The notes under the pieces were generated by a model that made no database searches, was not told the DNA's origin, and worked only from the letters and a program-made list of their open reading frames with translations. Below are positions 6,049 to 12,288 of a DNA stretch of 12,288 nucleotides, one piece after another. A program made the translations under genes and the position numbers. Within the stretch, counting starts at the first letter, position 1. Every line of letters starts with the position of its first letter. The DNA is from an uncultured Muribaculaceae bacterium (GTDB lineage: Bacteria; Bacteroidota; Bacteroidia; Bacteroidales; Muribaculaceae): NCBI GenBank assembly GCA_910577465.1, contig CAJTMM010000048.1:1-12288 (forward strand). The letters run 5' to 3'.

Positions 6049-8349
6049 ATGAAACATTTAGCATCCTTGATACTGTTGGGGGTATCATCATTAGCATTCG
6101 CAGCCCAACCGGTGGACTACGTGAGCACATTGGTAGGCACGCAATCAAAATATTCAATATCTACGGGCAACACGTATCCCGCCATAGCCATGCCGTGGGG
6201 CATGAACTTCTGGACTCCGCAGACCGGAAAGATGGGCGATGGCTGGGCATATACGTATGATGCCGATCAGATACGCGGTTTCAAGCAGACACATCAGCCC
6301 AGTCCATGGATAAATGATTTCGGGCAGTTTGCCATAATGCCTGTGACCGGTGAGCCGCGTTTTGGAGAGAATGACCGTATGAGCTGGTTCTCACATAAGG
6401 CTGAAACCGCCACGCCGTATTACTATAAAGTGTATCTTGCCGACCATGATGTGACTGTGGAGCTTGCTCCCACATCGCGTGCCGCCGCGTTCCGGTTCAC
6501 CTTCCCCGAATGCGATCTCTCGACAGTGGTGCTGGATGCGTTCGACAAGGGTTCGTCGGTGACCATCGATGCCGCCAACCGCCGTATCACGGGTTACAGT
6601 ACCCGCAACTCCGGCGGTGTCCCTGAAGGATTCAAGAATTATTTCGTGATGGAGTTCGATACACCGTTGAGCTATACCGCAACTGTTACCGATAGCGTAA
6701 TAGATACCAAGGGTGTTTCCACCACGGCAGATCATGCCGGAGCGATAGTAGGATTCCCCACCCGTAAAGGTCAAGTGGTGAATGCGCGTGTGGCATCGTC
6801 GTTCATCAGCGTGGAGCAGGCTATGCTTAATCTCAAGGAGCTTGGCGACGGTGACTTTGACCGTGTGAAGGCACAGGGTCGTGAGGAATGGAACCGCGAG
6901 CTGGGCAAGATAGAGATAGAACGTGACCATACAGATGATTTCGACCTCGACCGTATGCGTACCTTCTACTCAAACCTTTACCGAACACTGCTTTTCCCCC
7001 ATGCCTTCTATGAAATAGACGCTAAGGGAGCACCTGTACATTACAGCCCTTACAACGGCAAGGTATTGCCGGGATATATGTTTACCGGCACAGGCTTCTG
7101 GGACACATTCCGTGCATTGTTCCCATTGCTTAACCTCGTGTATCCCTCTCAGAATGAAAAGATACAGGCAGGATTGGTCAATGCCTATCTTGAAAGCGGC
7201 TTCCTGCCTGAGTGGGCCAGCCCCGGTCACCGTGGCTGCATGGTGGGCAACAACAGTGCGTCGGTTGTAGCCGATGCGTATCTCACCGGCGGCTTGCGCG
7301 GATATGATATAGAGACTTTGTGGAATGCCGTAATCTCCGATGCGCATAAGGTTCACCCCGAAGTCAGCTCAACCGGACGTCTGGGTCACGAGTATTACGA
7401 CCGTCTCGGTTATGTGCCCTATAACGTAGGAATCAACGAGAGCGCCGCCCGCACACTTGAATACGCCTATGATGACTGGTGCATATATCAACTCGGCAAG
7501 GCTTTGGGCAAGCCTGCAAAAGAGATAGAACCATACGCCCGCCGTGCCATGAACTACAAGAATCTGTTTGACCCCGAGCATAAACTGATGAGGGGCAAGA
7601 ACGAGGATGGTACATTCCAGTCGCCTTTCAATCCTCTGAAATGGGGCGACGCCTTTACCGAAGGCAACTCCTGGCACTATACATGGTCGGTGTTCCATGA
7701 TCCTCAAGGGCTAATAGACCTTATGGGTGGCGACGCCAAATTCAGCCAGATGATGGATTCCGTATTTATCGTGCCGCCGGTATTCGATGACAGTTATTAC
7801 GGGTTCCCGATACATGAGATACGCGAAATGCAGATTATGAATATGGGCAATTACGCTCATGGCAATCAGCCTGTGCAGCACATGATATATCTATATAACT
7901 ACGCAGGTGAACCCTGGAAGGCACAGTATTGGGTGCGTGAGGTGATGAACCGTATGTACAATGCCAAGCCCGACGGATATTGCGGAGATGAGGACAATGG
8001 TCAGACTTCGGCATGGTATGTGTTCTCGGCACTCGGATTCTATCCCGTGGCTCCCGGTACGGGTGAGTATGTGCTCGGCGCACCGCTGTTCAAGCATGCC
8101 AAGATACATCTGGACAATGGTAAGACAGTGGATATCAACGCACCTGCCAACAGCGATGCGAACCGTTATGTGGAGTCGTTGACTATCAACGGTAAGCCGT
8201 ATGACAATACATTCGTGACACGTGCCATGCTCTATAAGGGAGCGGTGATGGACTACCGCATGGGTGACGAGCCAAACAAGAAACGCGGCACGTCGATGTC
8301 ATCGCGTCCGTATTCATTCTCGCGCAGCGGCGATAAAGCACTACGCTAA
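6049..8349 (+). CDS. GH92 family alpha-mannosidase, probably alpha-1,2-specific, secreted
   Basis: A 766-residue glycoside hydrolase of family 92, calcium-dependent inverting exo-alpha-mannosidases that trim mannose from N-glycans and yeast mannan. A signal peptide (MKHLASLILLGVSSLAFA) ends near residue 19-20 without a lipobox, suggesting a periplasmic or secreted enzyme. The N-terminal beta-sandwich spans about 20-280 and the (alpha/alpha)6 catalytic domain about 300-766. From memory of the Bacteroides thetaiotaomicron Bt3990 structure, its catalytic acid Glu533, base residues Asp642/Asp644 and alpha-1,2-linkage residues His584-Glu585 would correspond, at a constant offset of five, to Glu538 (FTEGNSW), Asp647/Asp649 (GDEDNG) and His589-Glu590. 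No SusC/SusD pair is adjacent, so it is not in an obvious polysaccharide utilisation locus. The C-terminal 20 residues are basic, serine-rich and probably disordered. Confidence 0.95.
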   Translation: MKHLASLILLGVSSLAFAAQPVDYVSTLVGTQSKYSISTGNTYPAIAMPWGMNFWTPQTGKMGDGWAYTYDADQIRGFKQTHQPSPWINDFGQFAIMPVTGEPRFGENDRMSWFSHKAETATPYYYKVYLADHDVTVELAPTSRAAAFRFTFPECDLSTVVLDAFDKGSSVTIDAANRRITGYSTRNSGGVPEGFKNYFVMEFDTPLSYTATVTDSVIDTKGVSTTADHAGAIVGFPTRKGQVVNARVASSFISVEQAMLNLKELGDGDFDRVKAQGREEWNRELGKIEIERDHTDDFDLDRMRTFYSNLYRTLLFPHAFYEIDAKGAPVHYSPYNGKVLPGYMFTGTGFWDTFRALFPLLNLVYPSQNEKIQAGLVNAYLESGFLPEWASPGHRGCMVGNNSASVVADAYLTGGLRGYDIETLWNAVISDAHKVHPEVSSTGRLGHEYYDRLGYVPYNVGINESAARTLEYAYDDWCIYQLGKALGKPAKEIEPYARRAMNYKNLFDPEHKLMRGKNEDGTFQSPFNPLKWGDAFTEGNSWHYTWSVFHDPQGLIDLMGGDAKFSQMMDSVFIVPPVFDDSYYGFPIHEIREMQIMNMGNYAHGNQPVQHMIYLYNYAGEPWKAQYWVREVMNRMYNAKPDGYCGDEDNGQTSAWYVFSALGFYPVAPGTGEYVLGAPLFKHAKIHLDNGKTVDINAPANSDANRYVESLTINGKPYDNTFVTRAMLYKGAVMDYRMGDEPNKKRGTSMSSRPYSFSRSGDKALR

Positions 8350-8361
8350 CCAAACTTATCC

Positions 8362-8407
8362 AACGGGAGTGGCTGTTTTCAGTGGCGGCCACTCCCGTTT
8401 GCTTTAT
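8362..8407 (+). terminator. Strong hairpin between GH92 and metH (probable terminator)
   Basis: A perfect 12-bp inverted repeat, AACGGGAGTGGC at 8362-8373 and GCCACTCCCGTT at 8388-8399, with a 14-base loop, starts 13 bases after the GH92 stop. A T-rich but interrupted stretch (TTTGCTTTATT) follows. The loop contains a second AGTGGC (8381-8386) that can also pair with the 3' arm, as AGTGG-CGG-CCACT. It most simply acts as a terminator for the mannosidase gene. Because metH starts only 10 bases beyond it, it would also sit in any read-through leader for metH. Confidence 0.72.
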
Positions 8408-8409
8408 TC

Positions 8410-11400
8410 ATGACACAAGTACTATATCAGATGGAGGATTTAAAGGAACTGATGGGCAGGCGCATCGTAATCATGGATGGCGCCATGGGCACTATGATAC
8501 AGCGCCGCGGTCTGGAAGAGGAGAATTATCACAAAGCCGGGTTGACCGACCGGTCCGTGGTGATGAAGGGGTGCAATGATGTGCTGTGCCTGACGTCGCC
8601 CGATGTGATAACAGACATCCACTCCGAATACATAGCCGCCGGAGCGGATATAATAGAGACGAATACATTTAATGCCAATGCCATATCCCTATCCGACTAT
8701 GGTATGGAGGGGCATGTAGCTGAGATAAACCGTGCCGGAGTCGCCGTGGCTAAAGCCGCTGCGGAGAGATGTTGCCGCAAGGTGTGGGTTGCCGGAAGCG
8801 TAGGGCCTACCAATAAATCCCTCTCCATGGCTATAGGTATGGGCGAGGAGGATGCCGTGACCTTCGATATGATGGAGGAGGTGTATCATGAACAGATTGT
8901 GGCATTGCTGCAGGCGGGTGTGGACCTGCTGCTGTTCGAGACCATCTTTGACGGGATGAACGCGCGAGCCGCCATATCAGCCATGTGGCGTGCGATTGAA
9001 TACACCGGTATCTTTGTGCCGTGTATAGTGTCGGTGACGCTCACTGAAAACGGACGCACCCTTGCGGGACAATCGTTGCGGGCATTTATGGCGTCGGTGG
9101 CACATGCCCGGCCGATAGCCGTGGGGCTTAACTGCGGTTTCGGTGCCGAGGGGATGGGTCGGTATGCCGAGGAGCTGCGTGATGTTCCCTACGGTGTGTG
9201 CATGTACCCTAATGCCGGCTTGCCTAACGCTATGGGGGAGTATGATGAGACACCTGCCATGATGGCGGCGCATATCGAGCCTTTGCTGAAAGATGGATTT
9301 TTGAATATAGTGGGTGGATGCTGCGGTACCACTCCTGAACATATCCGCGCGATTGCCGATGTTGCCAAGAAGTATGGTCCGCGTCGTGTGCCGGAGGATG
9401 ACGGCGGATTTACACTTGCCGGACTGGATGTTATGGTAGGACGGTCAGAGGGTTCGTTTATAAAAGTGGGCGAGCGGTGCAATGTGGCGGGGAGCCGCAA
9501 ATTCTTGAGATTGATGAAGGAGGGAGAGCTGTCGCAAGCCATAGATATAGCCCGCAGTCAGATAGCTGCCGGCGCACAGGTGGTGGATGTGAATATGGAT
9601 GATGCCATGCTCGATGCCACCCGTGAGATGGTGGCCTTCCTGCGCCGCTACTCTTCGGAAGCCGATGTTGCCCGCGTGCCGGTGATGATAGACTCGTCGC
9701 ATTGGGCGACCATCGAGTCGGCATTGAAATGCGTGCAGGGTAAAGCCGTGGTCAATTCCATCAGTCTCAAAGAGGGTGAGGAGGTGTTTGTACAGCGTGC
9801 CCGCTATCTGCGCCGCATGGGTGCAGCGATGGTGGTGATGGCATTTGACGAGCGGGGGCAAGCCGACACGTATGAGCGCAGAACAGAGATATGCGGACGT
9901 GCCTACCGGTTGCTTACCGAACATGCCGGCGTGGCGCCGCAGGATATAATATTCGACCCGAACGTGCTTACCGTTGCCACCGGCATGGATGAGCACCGCC
10001 GGTATGCGCTTGATTTTCTGCGTAGCGTGGAGTGGATAAAGGCTAATCTGCCATGTGCGCATGTGAGCGGCGGGGTAAGCAACCTGTCGTTTGCGTTCCG
10101 TGGCAATAACGCGGTGCGCGAAGCTATGCATGCATTGTTTCTGAAACATGCGGTGGCGAGGGGGCTGGATATGGCTATCGTGAATCCGTCGGCACTGATG
10201 CCGGTGGAGGATATCCCGCAGGAGCTTGCAGTGGCTATAGATGACGTGTTGCTCGACCGCCGCGATGATGCCACCGACCGATTGGTAGCTGTTGCCGAAA
10301 GGATGAAGGCAGCCGCTGCCGCTGTACCGGGGAAAGTTACGGAACGTAAGGCTGTAGAATCAGAGCTTCCTGCCACTGATGTGTTGGCGCGGATGGTGGA
10401 GCGTGGCATTACGGACGGGCTTGAAGGTGTGCTCGATGAGGCATTGGTGCGGTATGGTTCGGCATACGCGGTGATTGACGGTCCGCTGATGGATGGTATG
10501 AACCGTGTGGGCGACCTCTTCGGCAAGGGAGTGATGTTTCTTCCTCAGGTGGTAAAGAGCGCACAGGTCATGAAAAATGCAGTCAGCTACCTGACTCCCG
10601 TGATAGAACGGGAGAAGGGTGGTGCGACAAATGCCGGGAACGCCCGTATAGTGCTTGCCACCGTGAAGGGGGATGTTCATGACATAGGTAAGAACATAGT
10701 TGCCGTGATACTGAACTGCAACGGTTTCGATGTGACAGATATGGGTGTGATGGTGCCCGGGGAGGAGATAGTGGCACGTGCCGAGAAGGAGCATGCCGAC
10801 TTTATAGGTCTGAGCGGGCTGATCACACCGTCTCTTGAGGAGATGTGCCATGTGGCGCGGCTGATGGAGTCGCGCGGAATGACCATTCCATTGCTCATAG
10901 GAGGCGCGGGTACATCGGAGCTGCATACAGCAGTCAAGATAGCTCCATGCTACAGCGGTCCGGTAGTGTACACGCATGATGCCGCCACGATGCCGGGTGT
11001 GATGCGACGTCTTGCCGGTGAAGAGACATGCCGTCAGTTCATTGCGGAGTTGCGTGAGCGTCAGGAGCATCTGCGTATGAAATATGAGGATGACAGGGGA
11101 CGCTTAGGGGTTGCCGCATCACGCTCGGCAGCGGCAAAATTGGACGCTGATGTGCATGTGCCTATCCACAAGGGGGTGACTGATATGTCGGTGCCGTGTG
11201 CCGAGACGCGTGAGTGGATCAACTGGCGTGCATTTTTCAACGCATGGGGTCTCGATGGCTCGTTTGCTTCGATAACTATGGCGAAGGGATGCGGACATTG
11301 TCAGGCGCAATGGCTTGCGGCGGTGCCTGAGGAATCGCGGCGTAAGGCTTCGGAAGCGATGCAGCTGTGGAAAGATGCCAATCGTGTACTCGACATGTGG

Positions 11401-12093
11401 AGCCGCCGTGAGGATATGGTGTTGACTGCACGTGTGGCATTGCTGCCTGCGGCATCGGACGAGGAGGATAATATATTTATGGACTCGTCTGAAGGTGAGG
11501 TGCGTTTGCCGATGTTGCGTCAATCGAAGCTTAATGACCAGGGGTGTACACTCGCATTGTCGGATTTCGTTGCCCGTCGCACCGGTGAGGTGCGTTATCC
11601 TGACTATGCCGGTATGTTTGCGGTGACTACCGGGGGTGCCATGGCTGATGCCATAAGCCGTCGTAAGGAGTTGGGTGATGATTATGGTGCATTGCTGTAC
11701 CAAAGTGTCGCGGACCGTTTGGTGGAGGCTGCTACCGAGGTGATGCATCACCGTGTACGCATATCGGTATGGGGGTACGCTCCCGATGAGGATGCGACTC
11801 CGCGCATTGTGCTGCGTCAGGATTACCAAGGCATACGTCCGGCTGTGGGTTATCCATCTCTGCCGGACCAGTCGCTTGTGTTTGAACTGGACCGAGTATT
11901 GCGCTATGCTGAGATTGGGATAGCGTTGACGGAGAATGGTGCCATGTCGCCTGCGGCATCGACCACGGGGCTGCTGTTTGCTCATCGATTGTCGCGCTAT
12001 TTTGTAGTAGGTGCGCTGTCGGATGAACAGAAGCGTGATTATGCGTCGCGCCGTGGGCTTTCACCGGATGTGTCGGCTAAGTATCTTGTGTGA
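8410..12093 (+). CDS. metH: Cobalamin-dependent methionine synthase
   Basis: Cytosolic 5-methyltetrahydrofolate-homocysteine methyltransferase that moves the methyl group of methyl-THF to homocysteine through methylcobalamin. At 1227 residues it is full length, with all modules. The homocysteine domain is about 8-325, with zinc ligands Cys242, Cys304 and Cys305 in LNCGFG and GGCCG. The pterin domain is about 350-600 (GERCNVAGSRKF, VMIDSS). The cobalamin cap and binding domains are about 650-880, with GDVHDIG at 754-760 and His757 as lower cobalt ligand, plus LSGLITPS. The reactivation domain is about 900-1220, with the AdoMet-binding RPAVGYPSLPDQ motif at 1143-1154. A clade-like CGHC pair (961-964) lies in the last domain. 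ATG at 8431 is a plausible alternative start, giving a leader length closer to E. coli MetH. No cobalamin riboswitch fits in the 60 bases upstream. Transcription may be by read-through from GH92 or from an unseen internal promoter. Confidence 0.97.
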   Translation: MTQVLYQMEDLKELMGRRIVIMDGAMGTMIQRRGLEEENYHKAGLTDRSVVMKGCNDVLCLTSPDVITDIHSEYIAAGADIIETNTFNANAISLSDYGMEGHVAEINRAGVAVAKAAAERCCRKVWVAGSVGPTNKSLSMAIGMGEEDAVTFDMMEEVYHEQIVALLQAGVDLLLFETIFDGMNARAAISAMWRAIEYTGIFVPCIVSVTLTENGRTLAGQSLRAFMASVAHARPIAVGLNCGFGAEGMGRYAEELRDVPYGVCMYPNAGLPNAMGEYDETPAMMAAHIEPLLKDGFLNIVGGCCGTTPEHIRAIADVAKKYGPRRVPEDDGGFTLAGLDVMVGRSEGSFIKVGERCNVAGSRKFLRLMKEGELSQAIDIARSQIAAGAQVVDVNMDDAMLDATREMVAFLRRYSSEADVARVPVMIDSSHWATIESALKCVQGKAVVNSISLKEGEEVFVQRARYLRRMGAAMVVMAFDERGQADTYERRTEICGRAYRLLTEHAGVAPQDIIFDPNVLTVATGMDEHRRYALDFLRSVEWIKANLPCAHVSGGVSNLSFAFRGNNAVREAMHALFLKHAVARGLDMAIVNPSALMPVEDIPQELAVAIDDVLLDRRDDATDRLVAVAERMKAAAAAVPGKVTERKAVESELPATDVLARMVERGITDGLEGVLDEALVRYGSAYAVIDGPLMDGMNRVGDLFGKGVMFLPQVVKSAQVMKNAVSYLTPVIEREKGGATNAGNARIVLATVKGDVHDIGKNIVAVILNCNGFDVTDMGVMVPGEEIVARAEKEHADFIGLSGLITPSLEEMCHVARLMESRGMTIPLLIGGAGTSELHTAVKIAPCYSGPVVYTHDAATMPGVMRRLAGEETCRQFIAELRERQEHLRMKYEDDRGRLGVAASRSAAAKLDADVHVPIHKGVTDMSVPCAETREWINWRAFFNAWGLDGSFASITMAKGCGHCQAQWLAAVPEESRRKASEAMQLWKDANRVLDMWSRREDMVLTARVALLPAASDEEDNIFMDSSEGEVRLPMLRQSKLNDQGCTLALSDFVARRTGEVRYPDYAGMFAVTTGGAMADAISRRKELGDDYGALLYQSVADRLVEAATEVMHHRVRISVWGYAPDEDATPRIVLRQDYQGIRPAVGYPSLPDQSLVFELDRVLRYAEIGIALTENGAMSPAASTTGLLFAHRLSRYFVVGALSDEQKRDYASRRGLSPDVSAKYLV

Positions 12094-12124
12094 GGTGGAT
12101 GCTTAGGTTGCGGGGGATTAGTCC

Positions 12125-12152
12125 AATTAGGAATTAGGAATTAGGAATGAGG
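12125..12152 (+). repeat. 7-bp tandem repeat, AATTAGG x3 plus AATGAGG
   Basis: Four adjacent heptamers begin at 12125, 12132, 12139 and 12146; the last has one substitution. The array begins 31 bases after the metH stop and is immediately followed by GTCGTCG and the terminator-like hairpins. Non-coding, function unknown; short arrays of this kind are typical of dispersed intergenic repeats. Confidence 0.85.
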
Positions 12153-12156
12153 TCGT

Positions 12157-12191
12157 CGTCCGTAGGACGCTTGCGGAGCAAGAATTTTTTT
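12157..12191 (+). terminator. Paired small hairpins followed by T7, probable metH terminator
   Basis: Two abutting five-base-pair hairpins occur, CGTCC-GTA-GGACG (12157-12169) and CTTGC-GGA-GCAAG (12170-12182), followed by AA and seven T bases (12185-12191). A stem directly followed by a T-run is the form of a factor-independent terminator, though the stems are short. It lies 64 bases after the metH stop and is the only such element there. Confidence 0.6.
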
Positions 12192-12226
12192 GTGTGGCGG
12201 CGGTTTTGTGTTGGGAGTGGAATATT

Positions 12227-12244
12227 CGACCCTTGACAGGGTCG
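12227..12244. repeat. Inverted repeat CGACCCT-TGAC-AGGGTCG
   Basis: A perfect 7-bp inverted repeat with a four-base loop in non-coding DNA. Its 3' edge (GTCGTCG, 12241-12247) repeats the heptamer at 12152-12158 beside the first hairpins, linking the two halves of this intergenic cluster. Confidence 0.7.
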
Positions 12245-12266
12245 TCGTGTAGGGGATGGTCGGGGT

Positions 12267-12285
12267 CCGTGGGTTTCACCCACGG
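12267..12285. repeat. Inverted repeat CCGTGGGT-TTC-ACCCACGG at window edge
   Basis: A perfect 8-bp inverted repeat with a three-base loop, three bases from the window end. It resembles a CCGTGGGTTTCACCCACGG core that I recall as recurring in intergenic DNA of Bacteroidales genomes, but no search was run. It is probably part of a longer dispersed repeat continuing beyond the window. The stretch 12094-12288 contains no gene I can support. Confidence 0.65.
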
Positions 12286-12288
12286 CTA

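Noticed and set aside
8350..8409. Cobalamin or SAM riboswitch upstream of metH
   Set aside because: Only 60 bases separate the genes and they are mostly a simple hairpin; there is no room for, or match to, the conserved cores of these riboswitches.
8398..8430. TTTG at 8398 and TATATCAG at 8423 as a metH promoter (21-base spacing)
   Set aside because: The -7 box lacks the TTTG core, and the implied transcript start would fall after both candidate metH start codons.
9445..11985. Long open frames on the minus strand (9445-10149, 10360-11070, 11119-11985)
   Set aside because: They lie opposite metH, which has complete family motifs throughout. Their translations are rich in His, Arg and Cys without recognisable domains, as expected for antisense shadows of a GC-rich gene.
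12125..12285. CRISPR array
   Set aside because: The heptamers are directly adjacent without spacers, and the hairpins are different sequences rather than a regularly spaced identical repeat.

Overview
The window looks like a chromosomal segment of a gut Bacteroidales bacterium, with Muribaculaceae the best guess. The basis is a GLPGLI-family protein, a BF3164-type six-bladed propeller lipoprotein, a Wzi-like capsule protein, a Bacteroidetes-style TonB C-terminal domain, a GH92 mannosidase, and promoter elements of the Bacteroidetes form TAnnTTTG. No sequence comparison was run, so the family-level placement is an inference. There are no transposases, phage genes, CRISPR arrays or RNA genes, and almost all of the DNA is coding.

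Layout. (1) 1-1493, plus strand, visibly more AT-rich than the rest: the 3' end of a GLPGLI-family gene, then a propeller lipoprotein whose reading frame appears to break at a T7 run just before its end. (2) 1584-3037, plus strand, probably from its own promoter at 1500-1530: a short radical SAM activase-like enzyme coupled by an ATGA overlap to a protein with an N-terminal four-cysteine domain, an internal lipoprotein-type signal and a C-terminal TonB domain. This pair is the most interesting part of the window. (3) 5945-3034, minus strand: a tight three-gene cluster of fmt, a Wzi-family outer-membrane protein and a small lipocalin-like lipoprotein. It ends tail-to-tail with the TonB-domain gene, overlapping it by four bases. 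(4) 5946-6048: divergent promoter region between fmt and the GH92 gene. (5) 6049-8349, plus strand: secreted GH92 alpha-mannosidase, ending at a strong hairpin. (6) 8410-12093, plus strand: full-length cobalamin-dependent methionine synthase, metH. (7) 12094-12288: non-coding DNA with a terminator-like hairpin plus T-run, a 7-bp tandem repeat and a cluster of short hairpins that look like a dispersed intergenic repeat cut off by the window edge.

How they work together: fmt and metH are housekeeping one-carbon/folate and methionine functions flanking a glycan-degrading enzyme. The Wzi-like and lipocalin-like proteins are envelope proteins of unclear role. The radical SAM/Cys-rich pair has the architecture of an enzyme with its dedicated protein partner or substrate, but its chemistry cannot be read from the sequence.
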